DNA of 64,000 nt from JBCCGI01 sp039029355 (GCA_039029355.1 JBCCGI010000028.1:1-64000); one strand, 5' to 3'; positions 6,598 through 16,314 are shown, counted from the first letter of the stretch. Made by a program: numbers and translations. The notes: generated by a model not told the origin, from the letters alone.

Positions 6598-9159
6598 CTA
6601 CCGCTGGCCCATTCGCTCCGGCGAGCGCTCCCCGGCCATCGCCCGCGCGACCGCTTCGGACAACGCCGCCGTCGTGAACGGCTTGCGCAGCACCTCGGTG
6701 AAGCCGAACGCGGCCGGATCCTCAAGCGCGCGGTCGGTCGAGTAGCCCGAGGCGACGATCGCGCGCAGGTCGGGGTCGAGCGCGTGCAGCTTGCGCGCGG
6801 TCTCCACCCCTCCCATGCCGCCGGGGATCGTCAGGTCCAGGACGGCGAGCGCAAAGGGGCGGTCCTCTTCCAGCGCCCGGCGCGCCTGGCGGACCGCGGT
6901 GGCGCCGTCGGGCACGACCTCGCAGTCGTAGCCGAGCGAGCTCAGCGCGCCGTCGTAGTAGTCGCGGAGCAGGAGCTCGTCGTCCATCACGAGCACGCGC
7001 CCCTCGCCGCGGCACGGCTTCATCGCGTCCGCGCGCACGGGCGCCAGGGCGTCCGGGACGGCGGGGATCAGGACCTCGACCCGCGTGCCGCCGCCCGGGT
7101 TGGGCCAGAGCTCGATCGAGCCCGCGTGGCGCTGCGCGATGGCGTAGGCGAGCGCGAGCCCGAGGCCGCTGCCGCGTTCCTTGGTCGTGAAGTACGGGTC
7201 GAAGACGCGGTTGCGGATGTCGGGCGCGATACCCGGGCCGCGGTCGCCGATCGCGAACCGCACGTACGGGCCGGCGTCGAGGCCGTGCGGCGCGGGCTCC
7301 TCGAGGCGCACGTTCTCGGCGCTCACGTCGACGACGCCGCCCTCCGGCATCGCCTGGGCCGCGTTCAGCACGACGTTGGAGATCAGCTGCTGCAGCTGGC
7401 CGGCGTCGACCTCGCCGTGCCAAAGCTCAGGGTCGATGCGGAAGGTCGCGCGTGAGGACGAGCCCGAGAGCGTGAACGTGGCCGACTCCTGGATCAGCGG
7501 CGCGATCGCGCGCAGCTCGCGCGCGAAGGCTCCGCCCTCGGCGAGCGACAACAGCTGCTCCGAAAGGCGCTTGCCGCGCTGCACCCCGCTACCCACCGCG
7601 TTCAGGAACGCGTGCGACGGATCGCCGTCGCCGATCGCTCCGCGCAGCATCGACACGTTGCCCAGGATGATCGTGAGGATGTTGTTGAAGTCGTGCGCGA
7701 TGCCGCCGGCGAGCACGCCGATGGAGCCGAGCTGCTCGGCGCGCATGCGCTCTTGCTCCAGCCTCCGGATGCGGCGCACGGCGCGGCGCAGCGAAGCCCA
7801 GGCGTACCAGCCCGCCGCGGCGGCGATCGCCAGCAGGACCCCTCCGACCAGCAGCGCGTTGCGCTCGCCACGGCGCTTGTCGAGCGCGAGCTGCTGCAGG
7901 GCGAGCTCGTGCTCGCGCTCGGCGGCCGCGTGCTGTGTGCGGTACTCGGCCAGGCGCATGTGCGTTTCGATCGAGCGCTGCTCGCGCGCGAGCTCGGCGG
8001 CCTCCTCGACGGCCGCGAGCGCACGCTCGTGCTCGCCCTGGTCCTTCAGGACGCGGGCCAGCTGCTCGAGCAGCGCGACCCGGCGGCCCTTCAGGTCCAT
8101 CTGATCCGCCATGTCGAAGCCGCGCTCGACGGCGTCGATCGCCTCGTCGTCGCGGTCGAGCCCCGCATAGGCGCTGGACATCGCGATCAGCGTGATGGCC
8201 AGGTCCGGCGCCAGACCGAGCCGCTGCCGGATCTCGCGCGCCAGCTCCAGCCGTGCGAGGCCGGCCTCGAACTCGCCGAGCTCGATGTCGATGGAGCCCA
8301 GGCTGTGGTAGGAACGCGCGAGCTCGACCTCGGCCCCGTCCTCGACGCGGAGCGCCAGCGCCTCTTCGTGGTGCGCGCGCGCCTCCTCGTAGCGGCCGAG
8401 GTGGATCAGCACGTCGCCCACGTTCGCGACCGCGTAAGGCAGTCCGGGCCGGTGGCCGGACTCGCGCACAAGGTCGAGCACGTGCTCGAAGATCTCCAGC
8501 GCCTGCTCGTGCTCGCCGAGGTTCATCGAGGCGACGCCGAAGTTGCCGAGCAGGGTCATCAGCCCCTCGGTATCCCCGTCGTGCTTGGCGACGCGGGAAG
8601 CCGAGGCCTCGCCCCGCTGGAAGGCTCGGATCGCCGCCTCGGCATCGCCGCGCCGCTCGTGGCTCAGCCCGAGGATGTTGGCCAGGCGCCAGTGCGCGGC
8701 GTCCCACGGCGCGGACTCGGCCGCGTCGAGCCCTTCCTCCGCCGCGGCAACCGCCTCGTCGAGTCGCCCCAGGTGGTAGTCGCCGACCGCCACGAGCCAG
8801 AGCGCGTGCGCCAGCTTGCGGTCGTTCGCGGTCGTGCGGGCGAGCTCGGCGGCGCGCTGGAGCTCGGGCGCCGCGTCCGCGTACCGTTCCAGGGCCTGCA
8901 ACGCCATCCCGAGGCCCAGCCGCACGTCGCGCTCGGCCTCGCCATCGGGCTCGCCCGCGAGCGCGGCCAGGCTGGCCTCCGCCAGCTCGATCAGGACCTC
9001 GGGCGCCTCGGTCCCGCCCCGGACGCGCTCGACCGCACGCTCGAGCTCCGCGCCCGTCAGGTCCTGCGCGAAGGCCGGTCCGGCCAGCGCGAGAAACAGC
9101 AACGCGGCGACGCCGCCGCGGGGGCGGCTCCGACTCAACCGGCTGTCGGACGCGACCAT
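6598..9159 (-). CDS. Hybrid sensor histidine kinase with TPR sensor and receiver domain
   Basis: An 853-residue two-component protein. A signal peptide (about 1-31, ending AFAQ) leads into TPR-like helical repeats (about 35-430) expected outside the cytoplasmic membrane. A transmembrane helix (about 438-458) and a short coiled segment follow. The H-box GIAHDFNN has its phospho-accepting His at about 488. The ATPase domain contains NAAQAMPEGG (N box), GDRGPGI (G1), FTTKERGSGLGL (F/G2) and PGGGTRVEV. A C-terminal receiver (about 720-845) has VMDDE, the phospho-acceptor Asp in LDLTIPG (about 775) and KPF. The predicted route is phosphotransfer from His to the internal Asp, then probably onward to a partner not seen here. 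No DNA-binding response regulator is adjacent. Confidence 0.9.
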   Translation of the reverse strand: MVASDSRLSRSRPRGGVAALLFLALAGPAFAQDLTGAELERAVERVRGGTEAPEVLIELAEASLAALAGEPDGEAERDVRLGLGMALQALERYADAAPELQRAAELARTTANDRKLAHALWLVAVGDYHLGRLDEAVAAAEEGLDAAESAPWDAAHWRLANILGLSHERRGDAEAAIRAFQRGEASASRVAKHDGDTEGLMTLLGNFGVASMNLGEHEQALEIFEHVLDLVRESGHRPGLPYAVANVGDVLIHLGRYEEARAHHEEALALRVEDGAEVELARSYHSLGSIDIELGEFEAGLARLELAREIRQRLGLAPDLAITLIAMSSAYAGLDRDDEAIDAVERGFDMADQMDLKGRRVALLEQLARVLKDQGEHERALAAVEEAAELAREQRSIETHMRLAEYRTQHAAAEREHELALQQLALDKRRGERNALLVGGVLLAIAAAAGWYAWASLRRAVRRIRRLEQERMRAEQLGSIGVLAGGIAHDFNNILTIILGNVSMLRGAIGDGDPSHAFLNAVGSGVQRGKRLSEQLLSLAEGGAFARELRAIAPLIQESATFTLSGSSSRATFRIDPELWHGEVDAGQLQQLISNVVLNAAQAMPEGGVVDVSAENVRLEEPAPHGLDAGPYVRFAIGDRGPGIAPDIRNRVFDPYFTTKERGSGLGLALAYAIAQRHAGSIELWPNPGGGTRVEVLIPAVPDALAPVRADAMKPCRGEGRVLVMDDELLLRDYYDGALSSLGYDCEVVPDGATAVRQARRALEEDRPFALAVLDLTIPGGMGGVETARKLHALDPDLRAIVASGYSTDRALEDPAAFGFTEVLRKPFTTAALSEAVARAMAGERSPERMGQR

Positions 9160-9271
9160 GCGCCCGGAGGCTAACGGATTCCCGGCGGCCCGGGCGACGC
9201 AAATCGCTCCCGAGGCCGCCGCCGACGCGCTCCGCGCCGTCAGGAGCGAGGGAGCCCCCCAGCCCTCCCGG

Positions 9272-11128
9272 CTACAGGGGGATGTAGCACACCGTGTTGG
9301 AGAGCAGGATCATCACGAACACGAGGCAGGTCGTCATCGCCCCCAGCCAAATCCGCCCCGTCAGGCGGAAGAAGAAGCGCTGGAAGTACGGCAGGACGAA
9401 CATCATCGGCACGACCGCAAACAGCAGGTTCACGTAGAGCCAGCCGTCGGTCCAGTTCACCGTCCCGGTCGCCGCGAAGACCGCGTACTGGATCAGCACG
9501 ATCAGGACCAGGCCCAGCGAGTTCGCGAGGCCGGCGACCAGCATGCCCTTCCACTCCGCGTCCCCCTCGACCCGCAGCGCACCGTTCACCCGCAGAGAGT
9601 TCGAGGCGAAGAACACGAAGAACAGCGGCGCGTACAGCGCGAGCAGCACGAGCAGCGCCGGCTGGAAGGGCCGCACGCCCATGAAGAGGAAGCGGTAGTC
9701 GACGTGGAAGACGTAGTAGACCGCGAAGAGCAGCAGGTAGTAGCCGCCGAACAGCGAGGCGGCGAGCACGAACGTGCGCCCGAGCTCGCGCCGGCCGACC
9801 GCGGCCCCCCACATCTCGCGTCGGACGCCATGGCGCCGGCCGAAGAAGCGGTAGCTCAGGAAGAACAGGGCGCAGCCGAGCGCTCCGTTGAGGACCGCCC
9901 ACAGCAGAACGGCGTTGTTCATCCGCTGCGGGAAGAACCACGTCTGGCGGCGGTTCGAGGCCTCGACGAACACCGCCTTCGAGAGCTCCGCCATCGGGAT
10001 GAACGAGAAGCAGGCGATCAGGGCGCCGAGCACGAAGAGCCCCCAGAACAGCACGCGCCCGCCGCCACGCGGCCGCGGCAGGGGCGGCGGGACGGGATGG
10101 ACGAGCGGGGCGAAGTAGGGCACACGGAGCAGGATCGCGCCCGTCGGAACCAGCGCGACGAGCGCCGCGACCATCGCGAGCAGCCCGAAGAGCTCCTTCC
10201 ACTTCCAGATCTGGTCCGTGGGCTCCAGCTCGGTCTCGAGCCCGAAGACGCGCTCGAAGAAGGCGAGCTGGTTCGCCGTCGGCTCGAGCGCGTACGGCTG
10301 AAAGGGGTGCAGCAGCCGCTCGTTGTGGACGACGCGCAGGGTGCGGTCCTCGACGTCGCCGTACGCGCGGCCGATCTCCACCTGCGCGAGCGTCGGCGCG
10401 GCGACGTCTCCGATCCCCGACTCGACCAGCCGGATCGCCTCGGGCGCCGTGCGCATGTCGCCGTGCGCTAGCTCGTTGCGGTACGCGCCCTCGTCGTAGA
10501 ACGCGTAGCTAACGCCCACGTTCGAGCGCACGTCGCGCAGCACCTTCTCGGTCAGCGTCAGGACGTAGCCGGACACGAAGACCGAGTGCAGCTTGCTGGG
10601 CTCGCCGCTGGAGAGCGCCTGCTTGCCGAAGTGGTTCGCACCCCGGATCGCGGCGTTGCCGCCGGCCGAGTGGCCCGTAGCGCCGATCCGTCCGCGGTCG
10701 ACGTAGTTGAGGTTCGGCGTCCCGTAGGCGTACTCGACCACCGCGAACAGCCCGTAGCCCTCGGTGGTCGCCGCGCGCCTGCTCATCGACGAGCTCGACC
10801 AGCCCTGCGCGTAGGGGTCGATCGACAGCGCCACCACGCCGCGCCGGGCGAGCTCGATGGCGATGTTCGCGAGCGCTTCCTTCGACCGCTGGAAGCCCGG
10901 GACCACCACAACCAGCGGCGCCGGCGTCTCCTCGGTCGCGCTCCGGGGCTTGAAGAGGTCCGCCGCGACCCACTGGCCGTTCTGCGTGGGGATCTTGAGC
11001 CCCATGACGTCGACGCTGCCCCCCGCCGTCTGAACGCGCGCCGCGCCCCACGAGGCCAGCACGACGACCAGCACGCACAGGGCTAGGAGCCGTTCCGGGC
11101 GCTTCCGTCCACCGCTTTCCTGTGCCAT
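9272..11128 (-). CDS. Alpha/beta hydrolase fused to a polytopic membrane domain
   Basis: A 618-residue protein. After an N-terminal hydrophobic segment (LLALCVLVVVLASWGAA) comes an alpha/beta-hydrolase domain. It has the oxyanion-region strand LVVVVPGFQ, the nucleophile elbow GHSAGG with Ser at about 155, and a later histidine-rich stretch (VVHNERLLHPFQ). From about residue 310 the chain is almost entirely hydrophobic helices separated by basic loops, about eight spans, ending CYIPL. The hydrolase part probably faces the periplasm. The family resembles dienelactone-hydrolase/acyl-peptidase-like enzymes; the substrate is unknown. The ATG at 11128 has GGAGG only one base upstream, so an upstream GTG or a nearby downstream start cannot be excluded. 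Confidence 0.7.
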   Translation of the reverse strand: MAQESGGRKRPERLLALCVLVVVLASWGAARVQTAGGSVDVMGLKIPTQNGQWVAADLFKPRSATEETPAPLVVVVPGFQRSKEALANIAIELARRGVVALSIDPYAQGWSSSSMSRRAATTEGYGLFAVVEYAYGTPNLNYVDRGRIGATGHSAGGNAAIRGANHFGKQALSSGEPSKLHSVFVSGYVLTLTEKVLRDVRSNVGVSYAFYDEGAYRNELAHGDMRTAPEAIRLVESGIGDVAAPTLAQVEIGRAYGDVEDRTLRVVHNERLLHPFQPYALEPTANQLAFFERVFGLETELEPTDQIWKWKELFGLLAMVAALVALVPTGAILLRVPYFAPLVHPVPPPLPRPRGGGRVLFWGLFVLGALIACFSFIPMAELSKAVFVEASNRRQTWFFPQRMNNAVLLWAVLNGALGCALFFLSYRFFGRRHGVRREMWGAAVGRRELGRTFVLAASLFGGYYLLLFAVYYVFHVDYRFLFMGVRPFQPALLVLLALYAPLFFVFFASNSLRVNGALRVEGDAEWKGMLVAGLANSLGLVLIVLIQYAVFAATGTVNWTDGWLYVNLLFAVVPMMFVLPYFQRFFFRLTGRIWLGAMTTCLVFVMILLSNTVCYIPL

Positions 11129-11219
11129 GCCTCCGCCGGCGAAGCCGCCCAGCCCGCGCACCTTACCACCGCGGGTGTCCGGCGCCGCAAGCGCTAGGCC
11201 TCGGCAGCCCAAACGCCGA

Positions 11220-11254
11220 GCGCGAGGACCCGCCGTCGAAGCGGGCCCTCGCGC
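11220..11254 (-). terminator. Hairpin downstream of the 11275-12930 gene
   Basis: Arms GCGCGAGGACCCGC and GCGGGCCCTCGCGC around a 7-base loop, 14 bp with one mismatch. It lies 20 bp beyond the stop codon of the leftward secreted-protein gene and before the next leftward gene, so it is a likely factor-independent terminator. Confidence 0.6.
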
Positions 11255-11274
11255 GTTGGGCGCGGGCGCTGGCG

Positions 11275-12930
11275 TCAACCCATCGACATCACGAGCGCCG
11301 CGCTCATCGACCATCCCTCGGGAGCACCATCATCCGCCAGAGCGGCCTGCATGTAGACCGACGCGCCGATCAGGCTCACCAGCTCGGTCTGGAGCTCGAG
11401 CTCCCACGTCCCCGCGCCGGACACGCCGGGCGCGCCGTCGAGCACGATCGGGAAGGCCTGCAGGGTCTGCGGATTCAGGTACAGCGTCCCGCCGAACGCC
11501 GGCAGGCTCGTCGTCGAGAAGGCGTAGCCGAAGACGCCGATCGTCCCCCCCAGGCCCTTGGTCAGCTCGATGCGCGGGTGCGGTGCGCCGACGCACGCGC
11601 CCGAGACGCCGTCGAGCTCCGGCATCAGCGCACCCGTCCCCGCCAGCCCGGCGCCGAAGCTCGCCAGCGTCGCCGAGCACGGATCGCCGCAGTCGAGGTC
11701 GAGCGAGGCGGAGTCCGCGAGCGGCTGCAGCAGCCACCCCTCGGTGATCTGGTTCAGCGTGTAGTAGAACGAGGACGGCGGCGCGCTCGACGCGACCGAC
11801 GTGGGCTGCGCGAGCGTCGCCAGGCCGGTGACGCCGACGCACGGCAGGTCGACGCCGCCGTCGGGGTCAACGGCCAGGTAGTGGTTGTCCGCCTCGACCT
11901 GAGCGCGCAGGACGAAGCCGCGGTCGCCCACATCGACGGTCTCGTTCGCGCCCTGGTAGGGGTAGCCATTCGCGATGTCGTACATGTGGCTCCACTGCAC
12001 GCCGCCCGAGGCGTCGAGCGCGAGCAGCGACGGCGCGTAGGCCCCTCCCACGACCCGCGTCAGCGTAAGCACCACGCCCCCGCCAGGCGTCGGCAGGATG
12101 TCATCGAAAAACACCGGATAGCCGAGGTACTCCTTCGCCCAGAGCTCGACGCCAGCGGCGTCGAGGGCGAGCACGGTCGTCTGCTCGCCGGCTCCTTCGC
12201 CACCGACCCACACCTGCCCCGACGCGGTCAGCGTCACCGCCTCGACCTCGACGCCGTCGTACATGCGGCGCCACAGCTGCGCGCCGTCGGCGTCGACCGC
12301 CAGGAGGTGCGTCGAGTCGTCGAGGTCGCGCATCGCGACCAGCACGCCGCCGCCGGGGGCGGGGCAGGCGTCGATCAGCTCCAGGTCGGAGCCGGTCAGG
12401 CCGAAGTTGCGGCACCAGAGCCAGCTTCCGTTCGGGTCGAACCTCGCCAGCGTGATGCTCGTCTCGGTCGCGTCTTTGCCCACCGCGTAGCAGATGTCGT
12501 CGTCGACCACGACGCGGTCGTAGCCGTAGTTGAGCCACGGCACCCGCACCAGCCACTCGGCCAGCCCGGTGGCGGGGTCGAAGCGGCCGAGGAACGGGCT
12601 CCACGACGAGCCGTCCTCGGCGTGGTGCTCGCCGACGATGGCCACGTCGCCGTCGCTGAAGAGCCCCATGTCCGTCGGCTCTCCCGTGCCGCCGAGGAGC
12701 GCTTCCAGCCGCAGGGTGGTCAGGTTCTCGCCTCCGTGGTCGTGAAGGCGCAGCCGCGCCACGTGCTCCCCGTCTTCGCGTCCGAGGTCGACGAGCGTCC
12801 CATCGGCGCGCGCCAGGAGCCGCAGGTCGAGCACGTTCTCGTACTCTCCGCGGAGCCAGTTCTGGGCGCCGGCGCCGGCGGGCAGGAGGGTGAGGGCAAG
12901 GGTCGTGAGGGCGGCGGTCTGGGTCTTCAT
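11275..12930 (-). CDS. Secreted beta-propeller-like protein
   Basis: A 551-residue exported protein with a clear signal peptide (MKTQTAALTTLALTLLPAGAGAQ). Residues about 40-370 show repeating short blocks of the type LARFDPNGSWLW, LLAVDADGAQLW, VLALDAAGVELW and LLALDASGGVQWS. This is the blade pattern of PQQ-like/SBBP-type propellers that carry many D-x-D/G-G turns. The C-terminal region (about 450-551) is Gly-rich and beta-rich, ending AALVMSMG, and resembles the C-terminal module of other secreted proteins here (see findings). The start is the ATG at 12930; longer upstream extensions lack a signal peptide. No catalytic motif was recognised. A structural or binding role on the cell surface is plausible. 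Confidence 0.65.
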   Translation of the reverse strand: MKTQTAALTTLALTLLPAGAGAQNWLRGEYENVLDLRLLARADGTLVDLGREDGEHVARLRLHDHGGENLTTLRLEALLGGTGEPTDMGLFSDGDVAIVGEHHAEDGSSWSPFLGRFDPATGLAEWLVRVPWLNYGYDRVVVDDDICYAVGKDATETSITLARFDPNGSWLWCRNFGLTGSDLELIDACPAPGGGVLVAMRDLDDSTHLLAVDADGAQLWRRMYDGVEVEAVTLTASGQVWVGGEGAGEQTTVLALDAAGVELWAKEYLGYPVFFDDILPTPGGGVVLTLTRVVGGAYAPSLLALDASGGVQWSHMYDIANGYPYQGANETVDVGDRGFVLRAQVEADNHYLAVDPDGGVDLPCVGVTGLATLAQPTSVASSAPPSSFYYTLNQITEGWLLQPLADSASLDLDCGDPCSATLASFGAGLAGTGALMPELDGVSGACVGAPHPRIELTKGLGGTIGVFGYAFSTTSLPAFGGTLYLNPQTLQAFPIVLDGAPGVSGAGTWELELQTELVSLIGASVYMQAALADDGAPEGWSMSAALVMSMG

Positions 12931-12951
12931 CGCTGAGGTGGGGGCTGAGGT

Positions 12952-12991
12952 CCACGGGGCGCGGACCCGTTCCGCGCCATGCCCCCCGTGG
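12952..12991 (-). terminator. Long interrupted hairpin between DUF3224 and propeller genes
   Basis: The outer arms CCACGGGG and CCCCGTGG are perfect over 8 bp, and the inner arms CGCGGA and TCCGCG are perfect over 6 bp around CCCGT, with a 7-base bulge on one side. It may terminate transcription of the DUF3224 gene upstream on this strand, or act in the 5' leader of the propeller gene, whose start is 21 bp away. Confidence 0.5.
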
Positions 12992-13058
12992 CGCAGGTCG
13001 CTCCACCCGGCTGCCACGGTTCCAGCTCGTTTTTCGAGAGGCGCCCGCCGCCCGCGGA

Positions 13059-13568
13059 TCACCCCTCCTCGGGCAGCGAGTAGGTCAACACGTAGCCGTG
13101 CCCCTCCTCGCCGCGCAGGATCTCCATCGTGCCCACCAGCCCCTTCAGCCCGCCGGTGCCCGAGTCGGTCACCACCGCCACGGTCTGGGTCTCCTCGCCG
13201 CGCCCCATCATCCCGTAGTGCTGCAGCACGAACGAGCCGCGCTTCCCGGCCAGCTCCGCGGTCACGCGCTCGCAGGCCACGTAGCCGGCGGAGCCCTTCA
13301 CCTCGGTGTGCGCGGCGAGCATCACGCCCTTGCTCTCGCCCGCGAGGTCGCCCTCGAAGCGCTTGTCGATCGACAGGCGCGCGAACCCGCCCCAGCCGTC
13401 GTCTTCGGGGAGAGGCTTCAGCTCGACTTTGAAGGTTCCGCGGGCTTGTTGGGTCATGGCGTCGTTCGCTTCCTTTGGATCGGGGTCCTGGGCCCAGGCG
13501 CACGCCAGGGCGAGGGTCGAGAGGGCGAGGAGACAGGCGCCTCGCCGCGCTGCGGATCGAGTGTGCAT
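13059..13568 (-). CDS. DUF3224 domain protein with signal peptide
   Basis: A 169-residue protein. The domain from about residue 43 matches DUF3224 block by block: TFKVELKPL, LSIDKRFEGDLAGESKGVML, VKGSAGYVACERVTAEL, GSFVLQHYGMM, VVTDSGTGGLKGLVGTM and YVLTYSLP. The family forms small beta-barrels (allene-oxide-cyclase-like) of unknown substrate and is usually cytoplasmic. Here the ATG at 13568 adds an N-terminal signal-like stretch (LLALSTLALACAWAQ). An internal ATG at 13457 would give the usual family length without it. I favour the longer, exported form because the stretch is a credible signal peptide. It is divergent from an AraC-type regulator gene 69 bp away, which may control it. Confidence 0.8.
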   Translation of the reverse strand: MHTRSAARRGACLLALSTLALACAWAQDPDPKEANDAMTQQARGTFKVELKPLPEDDGWGGFARLSIDKRFEGDLAGESKGVMLAAHTEVKGSAGYVACERVTAELAGKRGSFVLQHYGMMGRGEETQTVAVVTDSGTGGLKGLVGTMEILRGEEGHGYVLTYSLPEEG

Positions 13569-13637
13569 GACGCGCAAGCTAGGCTCACCCGCGCCGCTCG
13601 TATTGCAAAAACGCGACAGTCGCCGGACACTTCGCGC

Positions 13638-14435
13638 GTGGCCGAGCCCATCGAGTGGAACCCGCGCGGCGTGCTGCGTTCGCGGCGGGTCGAGGAGCAC
13701 TGCCGGGTCCAGCGCTTCGCCCCGCGCGAGCCGCTGGCCGACTCGCTGGAGCACATCTGGGCGGTCGCCTGGGACCTCCGCGGGCGCGAGCCGCGGACGG
13801 CGGAGACGCTGCCCCACCCGTCGGTGCACGTGGTCGTCGAAGCGGGACGCTCGGGCGTCTCCGGCGCGACGACCGAGCGCTTCAGCCGCGCGCTCGAAGG
13901 GCGGGGTTGGGTGCTCGGCCTCAAGTTCCACCCCGGTTGCTTCCGGCCCTTCAGCCGCCTGCCGATCGCGGAGCTCACGGACCGCGTCGTCGGCCTCGAC
14001 GAGGCGCTGGGAGCGAAGGCCGAGGAGCTGGAGCGCGCCGTGCTCGCGGCGGCACCGGACGCGCACGCCGCGGCCGAGCGGGCCGAGGCCTTCCTCGCCG
14101 CCCGCCTAGCCCCGCCCGACCCGGACGCCCAGCTCGCGCGCCGGATCGTAGCCCGGATCGGCGCGGATCCGCACCTGCGCCAGGCCCACGACGTGGCCGT
14201 GGCCGCGGGGCTGAGCCTGCGCTCGCTCCAGCGCCTCTTCCGCGACTACGTGGGCGTCGGGCCCAAATGGGTCATCCAGCGCTACCGGCTGCATGAAGCG
14301 GTGGCGCGGCTCGATGCGGGCGAAGCCGTCGACCTGGCCGCGCTGGCGCTCGAGCTGGGCTACTTCGACCAGGCGCACTTCACGCGCCGGTTCAAGGCGC
14401 TCGTGGGCAGCACGCCGGCGGAGTACGGACGCTAG
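13638..14435 (+). CDS. AraC-family transcriptional regulator
   Basis: A 265-residue DNA-binding protein beginning at a GTG at 13638. The N-terminal half (about 1-135) resembles the DUF6597 sensor domain often found before AraC domains, with TLPHPSVHVVVEAG and GVKF-like GLKFHPGCFRPF. The C-terminal about 100 residues hold the two helix-turn-helix units. One is VAVAAGLSLRSLQRLFRDYVG; the other ends with ALELGYFDQAHFTRRFKALVG and the family signature STPAEY. It is divergently transcribed from the DUF3224 gene across 69 bp, the classic arrangement for a regulator acting on its neighbour and on itself. The inducer is unknown. Confidence 0.88.
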   Translation: MAEPIEWNPRGVLRSRRVEEHCRVQRFAPREPLADSLEHIWAVAWDLRGREPRTAETLPHPSVHVVVEAGRSGVSGATTERFSRALEGRGWVLGLKFHPGCFRPFSRLPIAELTDRVVGLDEALGAKAEELERAVLAAAPDAHAAAERAEAFLAARLAPPDPDAQLARRIVARIGADPHLRQAHDVAVAAGLSLRSLQRLFRDYVGVGPKWVIQRYRLHEAVARLDAGEAVDLAALALELGYFDQAHFTRRFKALVGSTPAEYGR

Positions 14436-14589
14436 AGCCAGGCCGCGGAACGCTTCGTCACGCCGCGCCGCTGCCGGGGCAGCTCCGGAATTCGGCGAGT
14501 TCTCTTCAGAGCTCCGGGACGGTCTGCGTCTTCGCCCTTGGCGCGCAGTGCGCCCGCTCCCGACTCCGGACTTGCAACAGGAACGACCG

Positions 14590-16293
14590 ATGACCCCCTC
14601 GCTCCCCCGCCTCGGCGCCTTGGCTTCGCTCCCGCTCCTCGTCCCGTTCGCGCCCGTGCTCTCGGCCCAGGAGGTCTGCTCTCCGGCTACCAGCGTGATC
14701 GAAGACGGCGTGGGCCTCATCACCTGGAGCCAGCCCTTCTCCTTCCAGCTCGGCATGCGCTTCACGATGAAGCAGGACCGGACGCTGACCCACCTCGGGC
14801 TCTACGACGCCGGTGGCGACGGAATCGTCGCGGAGTACCCCATCGGGATCTATGACACGAGCGGAGCCGAGATCGCCTCGGCCGTGATCTCGGCCGGGCA
14901 AGTCGATCCGCTGCAGGATGGCTTCCGGTACGTCGAGGTCGCGCCCGTCGTGCTCGAAGCCGGGGTGACCTACGACGTCGTGAGCCTGCACGACATCGGC
15001 CCTAAGGAGCAGACGGCCTCGTCGCTGCTGTCGATCGGCGGGCAGACGAACGAAGCCGTGTTCTCGCCTGCGATCGACTACGAGGGGACCTGGTACGTGG
15101 GCGACGCGACCAAGCTCGGACCTCCGGAGAGCTCGGGCGGCTTCCCCTCGCTCTACCCCGGTGAGTGGGAGCTCGGTCCCTCGCTGGGCTTCGCGAGCGC
15201 AGCGGGTCCCGCCGGCATGCTCCTGGCCGGCAACGGGTCGGGCTCGCCGGTCGGCGCCGGCACGCTCGCCGCGCTGTCCTCGATCGACTACAGCGCGACC
15301 GGGGCGGGGAACCCCGACGGACTCGCGGGCATCGAGGGGCTCGCCGTCGACGCCGGCGGGCGCGTCTGGGCGACGACCGCCTCCAACGCGGTCGTGCGGC
15401 TCGACCCGGCGACCGGCGCGGTGCTCGCGCAGTCGACGCTCTTCACCGTCCCCGCCGTCGCGGGCTCGAGCGAGGTCTCGATCGACGACCTCGCCGTGCA
15501 TCCCGACACCGGCGTCATGTACGGCTGCGGCAGCCGGACCGGATCCTTCGCGGTGGATGAGATCTTCATTCTTGACCCGGACACCGGGGTGGCCTCGTAC
15601 GTCGGCAACACCGGCGCTGGCTCGCGCGGCGCGCTCGCCTTCCTGCCCGACGGAAGCCTGCGCATGACGACGGTGGACCTCACCACGAACGCGGTCCTGT
15701 GGCTCGACCCCGGCACGTTCGAGGCGCTCCACAGCGTGCCCTACTTCCCCGCGGTCGAGCTCGACAGCCTGAGCGCCGGCATCGACGGTTGCACCCTGAT
15801 CGGCAGCCCGGCCGGGAGCACCGACATCGTTCGCATCGACCAGCTGACCGGCCTGACCGAGGTGATCGGCTCGACCGGCTCGGGACACCCCGGCGACCTC
15901 GCGCACTACGCGACCGTCGAGGGATCCGAGGCGGTGCGCCTCGGTACGCCGCCCAACCCAAACGCGCTCCTGCCGGGCCAGACCAGCGGTCCGGTCGTCG
16001 GGACCGTGTGGGATCCGATCGTGGACCACACCGGCTTCGCTGCCGACGCGTTCGTCGACCTGCTGGCGATCTCGCTGACCTCGCCCAACATCCCGTCCCC
16101 GTGGGGGACGATCCTCGTCGCGCTCGAGCCGACGACGGTCCTGCTGTCGGCCGTCCCCGGCGAGGCTTTCGCGTCGCCCACGCCGAACAGCGCGCTCTAC
16201 GTCGGTCTCCAGCTGACGGCGCAGGCGGTCGCGGTCACCGTCTCGGACTTCGAGCTGACCAATGCGCTCGATCTGGTGATCGGCACGCACTGA
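14590..16293 (+). CDS. Secreted protein with DUF4082-like and propeller-like regions
   Basis: A 567-residue exported protein. The ATG at 14590 has AGGAA about 7 bases upstream and opens a signal peptide (LASLPLLVPFAPVLSAQ). Residues about 25-185 look like a DUF4082-type beta-sandwich (FTMKQDRTLTHLGLYDAGGD, YPIGIYD, VTYDVVSLHDIG). Residues about 200-440 have propeller/NHL-like repeats (IEGLAVDAGGRVWATT, IDDLAVHPDTGVMYGCG, ALAFLPDGSLRM). A C-terminal beta-rich block ends ALDLVIGTH and resembles the end of several other secreted proteins in the window. No enzyme signature was seen. It is convergent with the next gene and separated from it by a strong hairpin. Confidence 0.65.
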   Translation: MTPSLPRLGALASLPLLVPFAPVLSAQEVCSPATSVIEDGVGLITWSQPFSFQLGMRFTMKQDRTLTHLGLYDAGGDGIVAEYPIGIYDTSGAEIASAVISAGQVDPLQDGFRYVEVAPVVLEAGVTYDVVSLHDIGPKEQTASSLLSIGGQTNEAVFSPAIDYEGTWYVGDATKLGPPESSGGFPSLYPGEWELGPSLGFASAAGPAGMLLAGNGSGSPVGAGTLAALSSIDYSATGAGNPDGLAGIEGLAVDAGGRVWATTASNAVVRLDPATGAVLAQSTLFTVPAVAGSSEVSIDDLAVHPDTGVMYGCGSRTGSFAVDEIFILDPDTGVASYVGNTGAGSRGALAFLPDGSLRMTTVDLTTNAVLWLDPGTFEALHSVPYFPAVELDSLSAGIDGCTLIGSPAGSTDIVRIDQLTGLTEVIGSTGSGHPGDLAHYATVEGSEAVRLGTPPNPNALLPGQTSGPVVGTVWDPIVDHTGFAADAFVDLLAISLTSPNIPSPWGTILVALEPTTVLLSAVPGEAFASPTPNSALYVGLQLTAQAVAVTVSDFELTNALDLVIGTH

Positions 16294-16314
16294 GCGAGCC
16301 GACCGAAACGCGAC

